From a virus: a stretch of 44,293 nt of DNA. Position 1 is the first letter of the stretch. Every line of letters begins with the position of its first letter. The DNA lies in the IMG/VR virus record IMGVR_UViG_3300031566_000099, positions 1-44,293 of that record; one strand, written 5' to 3'. This document shows, in pieces, positions 21,100-32,900 of the stretch. The position numbers were made by a program, and so were the translations under genes. The notes beneath the pieces were generated by a model. It was not told the origin of the DNA and searched no databases. It saw nothing but the letters and a program-made list of their open reading frames with translations.

Positions 21100-21624
21100 A
21101 TGGCAGAGAACATCGATCTACAAGTTATAGCCCCAACAGCAGCCCCTGGAAGCTGTGTTGATTCATACTTGTTACAACTCATGGGGCAAATTCGTGTCCT
21201 ATTCCCAGCTCAGTACAGTCTTTTTATCACGGGATCAAATGAACCGACAGTCGAGCAAAGGGACTATGCGTGGATTAAAACAGATCCCAGCACGAACGAA
21301 ATAACGGGGATATTTACATGGAGTCCGTTCTATGGGGCATGGCTCTACCCGTATCGGGTTGCTCCAGAAGCCAACGAGAGACGCCTTTGGGTTGGAACAG
21401 AAGCTTCTCTGGTGACGTACGAAGGCGGAGAATCGTCCAGCATATCGGCAACAACAGGCCCATTCTGGGAGAACGACGTAGACTTCACGAACAAAATGTT
21501 GATTGGTGCTGGGGCTCTTGCAGTCTCAGTAGACGACACATTTGGAGGTGCTGGAACGACTTACACTCATCGCGGAATCTACATCATCAAGCGAACAGCG
21601 CGGAAATATGTGAGGTCAGCATGA
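21100..21624 (+). CDS. tail-associated structural protein (174 aa)
   Basis: Begins MAENIDLQVIAPTAAPGSCV. The middle holds SNEPTVEQRDYAWIKTDPST and GIFTWSPFYGAWLYPYRV, then ERRLWVGTEASLVTYEGGES. The order acceptable-numeric strand, RDYAWIKTD, then a WSP-x-GAW/LYP segment is one I recognise from small structural proteins of related uncultured phages, often in front of the adaptor or tail-fibre genes. The C-terminal part reads HRGIYIIKRTARKYVRSA. Its stop overlaps the next start (ATGA). The role is likely structural in the tail; no domain is named. Confidence 0.55.
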   Translation: MAENIDLQVIAPTAAPGSCVDSYLLQLMGQIRVLFPAQYSLFITGSNEPTVEQRDYAWIKTDPSTNEITGIFTWSPFYGAWLYPYRVAPEANERRLWVGTEASLVTYEGGESSSISATTGPFWENDVDFTNKMLIGAGALAVSVDDTFGGAGTTYTHRGIYIIKRTARKYVRSA

Positions 21625-22703
21625 CATTTCTTACTCTAGGGGATGTTAAGAACTCTCCCATCAAGCGGATTACTGGCACATGTCCAACATCGGCAACGTT
21701 CACGAGCCTCGTCAATGAGGCTACCGAGAGGCTGATGACCCGTGGGGACTGGGCAACGACCATAGTTCCAATTCACGTCTGCATGAAATACGGCTGCGTG
21801 ACGTTTCCCAGATATGTCGGGCAAGTGCGGAAGATGAACATTTGTGGGACTCCGGTCCCAGTCACAAGCTCATGGAGTCCGTTCTTAGAGAACTCTAGCG
21901 GGTGGTATGATTGGCCAAATGTAAATACATGGGGAGACCTGTCTTCCTCTTATTCGATGAAAGGCGGATCCTTACGGTATAGCACTCTGGGGGCGAATAA
22001 CACTGGGCACTCTTCTGTTTACTCGGATCCTTGGGGAGACCGATACATCCGCGCGTACTGCCAGTATCCTCAGGATTACGGGAAAACACTGACGATCTTT
22101 GCAGAAGATTCCAATGGCCAGCCTGCGATGACCAAGAACACCGCAGACGACGGGACGGTAACATACACTCCAGGTGCAAAGATAACCCTTGGCTCAATAA
22201 CTCAGCTGGGGGTAGCTAGATATGGCAGCACTGCAATAAAGCTTCGGGCACCTATTCACCGAGTTCTGAAAGACGAGACCGAAGGGCGCGTTTGGCTATA
22301 CGGTTACAACGACGAAAACGAAGACTTGGAGGACATGGCTGTTTATGAGCCAAAGGAGACAAATCCAACTTATGTCCGCATGAGCATTCCGGGGTCAACA
22401 AGCGGAAGAAACTGTAGTGGATCAGATTGCTCAACAAGCGTTATGGCGATGGTGAAGCTTCAATTTATTGAGGCAGTAAACGATGAAGATTTGATTCTGA
22501 TTCCCAATAAGGCCGCTTTGAAAACGATGATTCAAGCCATCATCTTTGAAGAGGCTAATGATTCAGCACAGGCAGACACATTTGAGACTAGGGCGATCAG
22601 GGAACTCAACCTACAGCTTAGGGATGTGATGCCCGAAGCCCAAACCGCAGTAAGCATTGAAGCCTTCAATGCTACAGGAATACCCGAACAACGTTGCTTT
22701 TAG
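21621..22703 (+). CDS. probable tail adaptor / head-tail connector protein
   Basis: A 360-residue protein. I chose the ATG at 21621 (ATGA overlap) over a longer frame from 21318 because the extra part lies inside the upstream gene. It starts MTFLTLGDVKNSPIKRITG, then LVNEATERLMTRGDWATTIV and ITLPRYV-like strands (MKYGCVTFPRYVGQVRKMNI). A long helical C-terminus (KAALKTMIQAIIFEEANDSA, RAIRELNLQLRDV) resembles the connector or gatekeeper proteins of podoviruses that sit under the portal. No exact match was verified. It precedes the internal-virion genes. Confidence 0.55.
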   Translation: MTFLTLGDVKNSPIKRITGTCPTSATFTSLVNEATERLMTRGDWATTIVPIHVCMKYGCVTFPRYVGQVRKMNICGTPVPVTSSWSPFLENSSGWYDWPNVNTWGDLSSSYSMKGGSLRYSTLGANNTGHSSVYSDPWGDRYIRAYCQYPQDYGKTLTIFAEDSNGQPAMTKNTADDGTVTYTPGAKITLGSITQLGVARYGSTAIKLRAPIHRVLKDETEGRVWLYGYNDENEDLEDMAVYEPKETNPTYVRMSIPGSTSGRNCSGSDCSTSVMAMVKLQFIEAVNDEDLILIPNKAALKTMIQAIIFEEANDSAQADTFETRAIRELNLQLRDVMPEAQTAVSIEAFNATGIPEQRCF

Positions 22704-22714
22704 GAGACCAGACC

Positions 22715-23413
22715 ATGCCATACACACAAGAGGGAGTTGATTATCATTACGTTGATGGGAGATACGTTGTTGGTCCTCCGGGAGGAGACACGCAAGGACC
22801 GGCTACGCAACCGTCATACACTACTGGAGGGTTTGATTACACTCCTGCTCCGACAGCTGGGAGGGGGGCTTTCGGGGCAGTTCCGGGCGCCATCGGGGTG
22901 CCAGACCCCGCGGCTGATCTTTCCGCACAGATTCCAGGACTTCAAGGGCTCAATCAGCAGGCATCAAGTAACATCCTTCAGCAGCTTAGGGGAGAACTGT
23001 CACCAAATACTGTGGCAGCGATTCAAGACGCATCGGCACAATGGGGTGTAGGGTCAGGAATGCCTGGTGCAGGGCTGTCTATCAATCGTGGGCTTCGGGA
23101 TGTGGGACGAACATCAGAGCAGGTTCAACAGCAGGGGCAACAGAACTACGGGGCATTAGCTTCAACTGTAGCGAACACACAAACAGCCTCTCCGGAATTA
23201 CAGGCCCAAATAGGGATGCAAAACGCTATTAACGCAGCGGCTCCAGACCCAACAGTAGCCGCCAATTATTCTCAGTCACTGTTCAACAACTACATGAGAA
23301 TGATGAATCCAATGGAGGTTACTACAAGTGAACAGTGGAACGCGGGGATCAACGACACTTTCAGGAGATCATACGATCCTCTGACAGGACAGACTACAAC
23401 CGATAGGATCTAA
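22715..23413 (+). CDS. internal virion-type structural protein (232 aa)
   Basis: Begins MPYTQEGVDYHYVDGRYVVG, after TAGGAGACCAGACC. A Gly/Pro/Thr-rich N-terminal half (residues 20-70) is followed by Gln/Ala/Asn-rich helices (LQGLNQQASSNILQQLRGEL, GALASTVANTQTASPELQAQ). The composition is like that of short internal or ejection proteins of podoviruses, which are low-complexity and helical. Its last residues read DPLTGQTTTDRI. It is followed by one gene and then the giant polyvalent gene, which is the usual order for ejected proteins. No family is recognised with certainty. Confidence 0.5.
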   Translation: MPYTQEGVDYHYVDGRYVVGPPGGDTQGPATQPSYTTGGFDYTPAPTAGRGAFGAVPGAIGVPDPAADLSAQIPGLQGLNQQASSNILQQLRGELSPNTVAAIQDASAQWGVGSGMPGAGLSINRGLRDVGRTSEQVQQQGQQNYGALASTVANTQTASPELQAQIGMQNAINAAAPDPTVAANYSQSLFNNYMRMMNPMEVTTSEQWNAGINDTFRRSYDPLTGQTTTDRI

Positions 23414-23414
23414 T

Positions 23415-23918
23415 ATGGCACAAATCGCACCTTGGCTACGGCCGGCAGACATGGATCAGATGAGCAAGGGTTCATCTGCTGGGGCTCAATTGCGCTCGAT
23501 CCGAGAAACCGCAAAGGCAAGCATCCGCAACAACGCTACAAGGCTTGCGCAAATCGCCGCCTCACGACAAGGGCAACAGGCTGCGATTCAGGCTGGACGT
23601 GAACGGGATTCTGCTCGGCTGGGGTTGGCCCGAGAGGAAATGAAGGCACAGCAGGGGCTTCAGCAGGAGAAGCTTGGTATGAGCGAACAGCTATTGAACC
23701 AACGCAAGGCAGAGTTTGGCGCCGAACAGGAAACAGAGTGGACCCCCATGAGCACAGCTAAAGGGGTCGTTCTCGTGAACAAAAAAGGAGAAGTCAAAAT
23801 GGCGACTCCGGAAGACGTGGCCGCAGCGGAAGGCGATACGCGACAGGCTGATTTTGTTTATGATGCGACTAAGGGAGCAACTCCGTTTGTTCCAAAGAAG
23901 AAGCGGGGAGGGGCGTAA
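23415..23918 (+). CDS. helical internal virion-type protein (167 aa)
   Basis: Begins MAQIAPWLRPADMDQMSKGS. It is highly charged and helical: LRSIRETAKASIRNNATRLA, QIAASRQGQQAAIQAGRERD, LGLAREEMKAQQGLQQEKLG and LLNQRKAEFGAEQE. A small C-terminal part with strands (TAKGVVLVNKKGEVKMATPE) ends in the basic tail KKKRGGA. Long coiled coils of this kind are common in ejection or structural proteins located next to polyvalent proteins. The stop overlaps the ATG of the giant gene as TAATG, so expression is linked. No function can be assigned from the sequence alone. Confidence 0.5.
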   Translation: MAQIAPWLRPADMDQMSKGSSAGAQLRSIRETAKASIRNNATRLAQIAASRQGQQAAIQAGRERDSARLGLAREEMKAQQGLQQEKLGMSEQLLNQRKAEFGAEQETEWTPMSTAKGVVLVNKKGEVKMATPEDVAAAEGDTRQADFVYDATKGATPFVPKKKRGGA

Positions 23919-26900
23919 TGCCTAAGTTTGTCGAGGTGCCGTCCGTGGGTCTGATTGAGTTTCCAGACGACATGGATGAAAAGCAGATTACTGCTGCCAT
24001 CGATAAATCATTGATGGATCTGGCTCCGGACCTTCTAAGGGATCCGGCAGCTAAAGAGCAGTGGGCGAAGCGAACCACTTGGGAGGGAATGTCTGAGACA
24101 GAGCGGCTTCAGTCTGATCTTTCGAGAATGGGGCAGGGTGCTGGAAAGACAGTAGGGGTGGGGCTTAAAGGCGCTGCAATCACCGACATACAAAGCAGGG
24201 AAGCCTTAGCAAAAGGACAAATCCCTGAGTTTATGAATGTTGGGAAGCTTGCCTCCGATAAAATAAAGCTCCCAGCGGACTCCGGTTGGCGGACTGCAAT
24301 GGAAGGGCTTGGGAATCCACTCACCATTCCAACAAAAATTGGCGAAGCTGTTTTTAGAAAAGCTGGGGAGGCTTTAGGTCTTGAGAAGTACATGAGCATC
24401 CCTTTGGAGCAGACCAAAGACACTCAAGAGGAACGCCTGAAGCGAATTGAAAACCACCCGCTATACAAGACGGGTGAGAAGGTAGAGAAAGCAACCGATA
24501 AGGCGTTCCCTTCAATTCAGCCTGCCAACGTGTCCCGTCCACTTGGAGGAACAGCTGAAGCAGTTGGGAATATCGGAGTGATGTTGCCATTAATGCACGG
24601 TGCCCTAGCTGCTGGGTCAATGATGGAACTCGGGGACGCTTTCGAGGCCGAGATTGCACGTCAAAAGAAAGACGGGGAAGACGTGGACGTGGACATGGCT
24701 TGGAACAAAGCCGCATCATATTCCACTGTTGCAACAACTATCGAGATGCCTCTTGGAATAGGGCGCATTCTCAAAAAGGTTGGGCAATACTTTGGGAAAG
24801 AAGTAGCAGAAGAGGCTGGAAGGAGGATGGCCAGAGAAGGAGGCCCTGGATTATTTGGATACATCCGAAAGCAAGGGTGGGAAAGAGCAAAGGATTCAGG
24901 AGCAGGCTTTACTGAAGAGTTTACCCAACGGGTTTCACAGGATTTGATTGTAAGCGGAGAGGTTGACCTTGCTGCGGCTTGGCATGAGGGGATGATGGGC
25001 ATGGCTGGTCAGACCGTCATTGGAGGAGTTGCCCAAACAACTGCCGATCTTTCAAAAGCTGCTCAACGTGGTGCTTCCCGAGGTGGTTCCAAAGCCTCAC
25101 CATCCCGCGAAGGAACTCCGCCCAAACCCGGCGCCCCTCCGAAGGCTCCAGAACCGGGCGCGGGAGGGGTTCCTGCTACAGGAGGTCCAGCCGATGCTGC
25201 GTCTGCCGAAATGGAAAGGGAGTTCATTGCTGCTGCGAAGGAAGAGAATCCAGCACTTTATGGCAATGACACTACAGCCGTAGAGATCGACGAGACAGAC
25301 CGCGAAACCCATGCAGCAATTGTAGCGGCAGAAGGGCTAGAGCCCATGAGCGACGGGGCGACAGGGCCTACTACTGGCGTGCTTGGATTCCAAGATCCCG
25401 TAACCCAATCGTATATCCAGATTAACACAGCAGACGCGCAAAACCCCGAGCGCGTTAGAGCGATAGTTAATAACGGAAGGCTTAAATGGGCTGCTGCTGA
25501 AATTGAGGCTCTGGCCCAAGATAATATTGCTGGAAAGATAACTGAGACGGAGTTTGCAGATGCCGTGTATGGGCTGGCAGAGAAATTCCCCCCTTCTATC
25601 AAGGCCAAAGCTGAAAAGCTGATTGAGGTATGGCAGGACCAAGACAGTAGCGGGAAATCCGACCCCGAGACTTCTGGGGACCTTGTGGCTGCCTTGATGA
25701 ATTTGGCTGATGAGGGCATGGCGGAATCGGCTTTACCCCTACCAGGAGATAAAAAGGTCGAGGTTTTGTCTGACGGGCAACGACTCCAACTAGAGCAGGA
25801 AGCCCAAGCTCAGATTGATATTACCGAGGATCCGAAAGAGCAGGAGAGACTGGGCAACAAGCTGACGAACCTGAAGACGGAAATAGGCTTAATCCTCGAA
25901 GAATTAAAGGCCGAAAACCTAGGTATTGGGGCAAAACAGGCATTACAGAAGCAGTTGGCTGGGCTGGAGGAAAACATGCGGAAGCTCCGAGGAGCTAAAA
26001 AAGCCCCTGAGAGCCCTTCTAAGGTACCGGAACGTGCGGAGGCGCCATTACCCAAAAGTACGGACAAAACGGCAGCTGGGCCTAAACCCGGTGCAGGGCT
26101 TCCTATTATAGAGCAGACTGGGAAAAGTCCCGAGCTTTGGGCGTTGGTAAGGGCTGTAGCGACTATGCCAGCCTCGGAACTGATGAAATTGGCTGGGTTC
26201 AACCGGATCAACGACAAATTCGCCCAGCAAGCCACTTTGGAGCAGGCGCGGGAGGTTGTTAAGCTGGACCGTCAGATGGTGGCGCGGTCCCAGAAGCTGC
26301 TGGATGAGTTTCAGGATATGCAGGACAGGGGCGGGGTTCCGAATCCACAATGGATGGATGAGTTCTCTGCCGTAACAGGCACAGCCCAATTTTACCATGA
26401 GATCATCCAATACCTGACTGGCAGGGACCGAGAAGGGAAGCTTACCGGCAAAAATGAAGCGAAAGACTCCCCATATCCTGCTGATTGGAAGCCAAGATTC
26501 ACTTTGGAGGAACTGGGCCTTAAAACGAAAGGAGGTGAGGCAAATGGGTTGCGGAAAGAAACACAAAGGGAAGGGAAAAAAGAGGATGAAATGACTCCAA
26601 CAACAGCTGGGGCTGGCCGTCCACTGGCCCCAGCTGCTTCTGGTGAGGTTCCAGGGACAGGGGATAACCTTACTCCAGCAATCCGGTTTACGTTTAACGG
26701 AACAACCCGATACATCGTAGGGCCGTCTCACGCCGATGCGATTTCCCTTGGGGTGAAAACCTATGGGAAAGACTTCGTAGCCGATATGCCCGAGGAAGGG
26801 GGATACGGGTTCCTTCATAAAGGCAAATGGCAGACTCGGGACCAAGCTGGAAGAACGATTGGGCAAATGCGGGGGAAGGCTCCTGTTCCATACCTCACCA

Positions 26901-29900
26901 GTGAGGGGATGAAGCCAGCAGAACTGGCGCATATCACAGAGGCTCAACAATACGCAGGCCCTGCTGTTCCCGAAGAGGCACCAGCACTAGACGATTACCC
27001 ACTACTTACCGCGAAAGTTTTATGGCCGAAGGTAAAGGCCAGTATTCAGAAAAATGTATATGGAGCCCGCGGTGGGTGGTTTGTTATCTCGGATGGGAAC
27101 GGCGGAATTAAAGTCGTCGATGTAATTGGGCCTGAGACGACCAAAGAGGTTGTTCTTACTAAAAGCGATCCGAACTTTAGCAATCTCCCAGAAGGAGGCT
27201 ACACATACGAAGAAGCATTGAAGGCTCTGGCAAAAGCGGCAAAGCCTCCCGCGCCTGCCCCGCCTGCCCCGCCTGCCCCGCCTCCCGCGCCGCCTACAGC
27301 AGGGCCCTCTCAAGCTGAACTGGATGCCATCAAGGAGGAGCGAGACGCCATCATTCGTGAGTTGGAAGACACGATGGGTCCGGAAGGGTTAGGGGCAGGC
27401 GCCCCGATTGATCCAAAGGTTGCCGCATTAGCTGCAAGGCTGGCTCTAACGTATGCGAAGCAGGGCATTCTCGTTTTCAAGGAGTTTGCCGCGAAGGTAA
27501 AGGCAGATGCCCCTCAAATCTGGGATAGGATTAAGAAATACTTGGCAGGCGCCTGGACTACAGCGGGAGAGCTATATGAGGGGCTAGATGAAGTCAACAG
27601 GGCACAGGTTAAGGCGATATTGTCCGAAATCGACGGGGCGATCCCAAGACCAGAAGAGCAAGGCGAACGCGGGGGAATGGCTGGTCCGATTGATAATCAA
27701 TACATCGATGCGCTCAAGCGGCTGATGAAGAGCCGATACCCGAACATTCCTGACGCATTTTGGGATGGTCCCTACGAGAACGTCATCCGCACCGAGCTTT
27801 TGCCAGATTTGACTCCAGAGTTCAAAAGCATGTTCGTCAATCAGGCCGAACGGAGAGAACGGGAGGGAGGGTTCGTTATGGAAACGAACACTATAGAGAG
27901 TTTGGCTATCGAGGACACGGCGGCTGTCTACGACTACATCCTTGAGCTAGTCAACAATGGTTACGGCGGATTCGGTGTCTACGACGACACAACCGAAACC
28001 CTGAGGGTTGCCAGTAACGATAATGGCAGTGTCAGCCTTGCGGCGATCAAGGAGGATTACGCAGAAAATACAGAAGCGTACACTGGGTGGTCGAGCACTG
28101 TTGGTAAATTCCTTGATTTGACCGAGGAAGAGCTGAGGTCCGATTATTCCATCAACCTGATTTACACCTTTGCGAAGGATGTCCGTGCGGCTGAATGGGA
28201 GGCGGAAAAACAGCAGGAGGAGAATACACCAGGACCAGAATCCGACGACATCACCCAGCTGCTTGATTCTGACGAAGACAATCGCGCCAAATCTGGGCAG
28301 ATACGCCGCATGGCTAAAAAGCGGGATATCTCTGTTAAGGATATGGAGGAAATGATCGAGGCTGAGATAGTTCGTCGAGCCCATCTGATTGCTTCTAATC
28401 CTAACATCTCTGCTGAAGAGAAATTCAGTCAGTTGCGGGATGAATACGAACGTCAGCCACTGCTATCTTCGAGGACCGCAGGAAGCGTCGGAGCACAAGC
28501 TTACTCCACCCCATCCCCGCTTGCGTTTGCCAACGCCCACATGACTGGCGTAACTCCCACCGTTTCAGTCCATGACCGGACAGCAGGAAACGGGATGCTG
28601 ATGATTGGATCCAACCTTCAGAAGGGGAGTGCCAACGAGACAAACAAAGGCAGAGTAGAGAACTTGAAGAAGCTAGGGGTTCCGGAGGTGACAACACGGG
28701 ATGCTACTCAGCCCTATCCGAATCCACCAAAAGCCAACGTTGTTGCTCTCAATCCTCCATTTGGAAGTAGCCCGGTCCAAAACTATAACGGCTTTGGAAT
28801 CAGGCGCCTTGAGCACATCATCGCACTTCGCGGGTTGGAGTCCATGCAAGACACCGGACTCGCTTCGATCATCGTAGGAGCGAAGAGAGAAGAAGCGGAT
28901 CAAGGAAAAGGGGCTCAGTGGGTGTTTGAGAACTACCTCTACGGACATTTCAACGTTGTCGGTAATTTTGAAGTATCTGGGGAACTATACGGAAAGCAGG
29001 GGGCAAAATGGCCCGTCCGAGTTCTCATTGTTGCTGGAAGAAAGGCACAGCCTGTAATAGCCGACTTAGCTCCCAAACGTGTTGACAGGCTCAATTCTTG
29101 GCAAGAGGTTTGGGAAAGAGCAGAGAGCATACGAAATGCAACTGAATCCTACAGACGTAATTTGGGCTCCGAAAACAAACTCGGATTACCTCCTAGTGTC
29201 CCAAAACCCGAAACTGACACAGGACAAAGACCTGTATCTGCACCTACAGGCCAGCCTGCTCAACCGCCTGATCGGGGAGGCGTCGGAGGAGGAACTGGAG
29301 GATCAAGAGCGCCTACTGCGGGAGTCACTCCCACAGGCGGAGCAACTGTGGCTAAACCCGAAACCACTCCACGACCCGCAATTCGGCCAAAGACTCCTGC
29401 TACAGCCGGCGGAACTCGGAAGCCGACTGGCGGACTGGAAGGAGGGGATACAGGAAGCCCTACAGCAATCCCCAATGTCACACCCCCTAGCCCTCAGTCT
29501 GGCGCAAAGCCTGACACTCGAAAGCTGCCTCAGCCGCCTCCTATAAGCGAGACTGGCGGAGCGCAGGTCCAATATAATCCAGCTTCTGATGCTCGTGCGC
29601 TTGGCACACTTTCTCCCAGAAACATAGCCAACGGGATGAGAATGGCGCTTCAGGAGTTGCGCGATCGTCTTGGCAACAGCGATGAATTTGTTGCCAACCG
29701 TCTGAACATGATGGTTGAAGAGGTTAAATCCGTCCTAGCAGCAGAGCAAATTGACGGAGTTGCGCTTTCAATTGATCAGATGGAAAACGGAGATGCCGTA
29801 ATCATAGGAGATCAAACCGGAATCGGTAAAGGGAGGCAGGCCGCTGCGATAATCCGGTATGCCATTCTTAACGGCAAAATCCCAGTGTTTTTCACGAAGG

Positions 29901-32900
29901 ACCCCAAACTGTTCTCCGACATGTGGCGGGATTTGCAGGATATCAATACGACGATCAACCCGATGATTCTTGGGGGTGCTGGGAAAGCCGATATTGTGTC
30001 CGAGGAAGGAACAGTTATCAAAAAGGCGCAGAGCAGTCTCGCCAAGCAGCAGCGTCTATTTGCTAAAGCTAAAACTCGCGGAGGATTGTTACAGCAGGGA
30101 TTTGACTCTGTATTCCTAACCTATTCCCAAATTCGAGATGCGGGTTCAAAAGATCCGAAGACTGGCGCATACAGCAAACATGCACGGCAACAGTTCTTAG
30201 AGGATCTAGGGAACAACGAAGATGTAGTCCTTGTGCTAGACGAATCGCACGAGGCTGCTGGGGATTTGGGAACCTCAATGCAGGCGGCATTTATGGCAGG
30301 GGGGGAGATTGAACGCGGCAAGGGGAGATTTAAGCAGAAGATTGTATTGCCCGGAATTCTTAACTTGCCTGGAACAAAGCGGGGCCGCGGTGGGGTGGTT
30401 TACCTTAGCGCAACATTCGCAAAACGGGCCGATAACATGATGGTCTACTTCCGGACGGCTCTCAGTCGTGCAGCAGACAACATGCCTCAGATTGTTACGG
30501 CCCTTGCAAAGGGTGGAGTTGCGTTACAGCAGGCAGTCAGTGAATCCCTCGCAGCCGTTGGGCAATATATCCGCAGGGAACGTGACTTCTCTGACTCTAA
30601 CTATGAGATGAAACGCATTGAAGTTGCCGACATGCGTGAGCTTCTGTTGCAGGTCAATTCGATCACTGGAGTTCTAGCAGAAATCGTCAAGTTCTCAGAT
30701 AAAGTGATTGAAGCATCGAAGGGCATGGACTTTGGATCCACGGCAATGGGGGAAAATGAGGCTTCAATGTCTCCATTCGCATCGATTGTTCATAACCAGA
30801 TATCCCAGCTACTGCTAGCTGCCAAATCGGAGGAAGTAGTTTTGGAGGCTGTCAGAGTGTGGAAAAACGGGGAGAAACCAGTCATCGCCCTGATGAACAC
30901 TATGGAGAGCTTCTTGGATCAGTGGGTAACGGAAAACGATGTTAAAGAGGGGCAAAAAATCACCCTCAGATGGAATGAACTTGTAGAGTACGCACTGACA
31001 AGAACTCTTAGAGCCACAATCAAGGGGCCAAACGGTGAGCAAAGCCCGTTTGTAATCGATCCCAAAGACATAGGGCTGGATCTTGAATATAATCGCATCA
31101 GAGAAGCGGCTATGGATATTCAGTCTGCATTCCCAGTAAGCCCAATCGATTACATCATCCAGAGACTTCAAGAAGAAGGCGTCCCAACCGGAGAACTGAC
31201 GGGGAGAACCTCGGGGATCCAGTACACCGACTACAAGAAGAACAAGGGGACATATAAGAGGTTCCGGAAGGCTGATAAAAATGCACTCGTGAACGGATTC
31301 AACTCCGGAAAACTCGGGGGGCTTCTGTTAAATGCAAGCGGATCCACGGGGTTAAGCATCCATGCAAGTGAATCGTTCCCAGAAAGGCCGGTCAAACCGA
31401 GGAGAATGATCATAGCGCAGGCGGCATTGGATATTAACGTATTTGTCCAGACTCTAGGCCGAATCCTGAGAACAGGAATGATTCCTGGAGGCGCCAACTA
31501 CATGCACTTGGTTCTACCGTTGCAGGCTGAAATGAGGCCAGCAGCCGTATCCATGCAGAAGATGAAATCACTCAACGCGAATACTACAGCGGAGAGTGAA
31601 AATGCAGTCAAAATCGAAGCGGTTGACTTCCTGAATAAGTACGGGGATCAGGTTGTAGCAGATTATCTTGATGCAGATTTTGAGCTTCAGCAGAGGCTTA
31701 GTATTTACATCGAGCACCGAGAGGACGGATCAGCTATAGCCCCGCAGGATACGGCCAGAAAGTTCTCTGGAAGGCTTGCATTGCTTTCAGATGAAGAGCA
31801 GCAGCAAATCTATGGGCAGATTCTTCCCAATTACAAAGAACTCATAGAGCAACTGAAAACTACTGGTGAATACGACCTGGAAATAACAATTCACGATGAC
31901 TGGGATGCAACTCTGGAATCGGACATGGAGTTAGTCCCTGGAACGGATGAAACGAATTACCTAACAGCAAGCGTTAGGGCACAGCAATATGAAGTTACCG
32001 ATAACAGGCACGTTCCCACGGGCGAAGAAATGGAGGCTGAATTCGCAAAGAACCATGGAGATGCAGGCGAGCTTCAAGCAAAATGGGATCAATTCAAAAT
32101 CGATGTAGCTGTACGCTTCAACGCCATGCTGGAGCGACTACAAGAAGACATTGCGGAAATAGAAAACAGCAGCAAGGACCAGCGAGTTAAGGATGTAGAA
32201 TTATCAAAGCTGACCACTAGGAGAGATAAGCTTAAACAAAGGGAAAACAGTTGGAACTCCCTAGTAGAACGGCTTGAGCCTATGTTCAGAAGGGCTGGCA
32301 CTGTGATTTCGATACAAAACAATGAGCTACAAGAGTTGTATGAAGGAATGCTAGTCGGGGTTAAGCTTCCAGACATAAGTGATCGCCTTGTCTTGGCCCC
32401 AAGTGCATTCAAATTCCGTTACCTTGTAGATGCTCCGGGGGGCAGGATCTATGTTCCAGGATCTGGATTTATGGGAACCCAGTGGACGGAATCCTCCTCG
32501 TTCAAAACCACAGGCGACTTCAAGGGTGCCGCAAGAGGACAGAGATATAATCGCTGGTTTGTAACTGGAAACCCAATCAGGGGATATGCCGCTACTGACG
32601 GCAAAGGAAAGGTCGTAAGGTTCAACACTCGTGACGGACAAGTGGTAACTGCCATTAAGATGCCTAGCAATTGGGACATCTCGCAGCTTGCTAACGATCC
32701 AAGGAAACAGCTTCTGAATGGGGCAGCTGCGGATTCGTTCCTAGCCAATGGAACACAAATGGTCAGCATTGAAGCTGATAACGCACGGATTAACAGAAGC
32801 TCAAGTGGAGTATATGGGTTCTCAGTTCCATCTGCACGCAGAACAGGAGGCAAATACTATCTGGACCCGACCATACAGACGATAGTAGGGAACGGGGATA

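Noticed and set aside
21318-22703. Longer 461-residue version of the adaptor gene
   Set aside because: The first 101 residues overlap the 21100-21624 gene in another frame and look like shadow sequence; the ATGA start at 21621 is far better.
26048-26950. 300-residue leftward reading frame inside the giant gene
   Set aside because: It lies opposite a well-supported coding region, has a Cys/Ser/Leu/Arg-rich composition typical of antisense translation, and has no domain or ribosome binding site.
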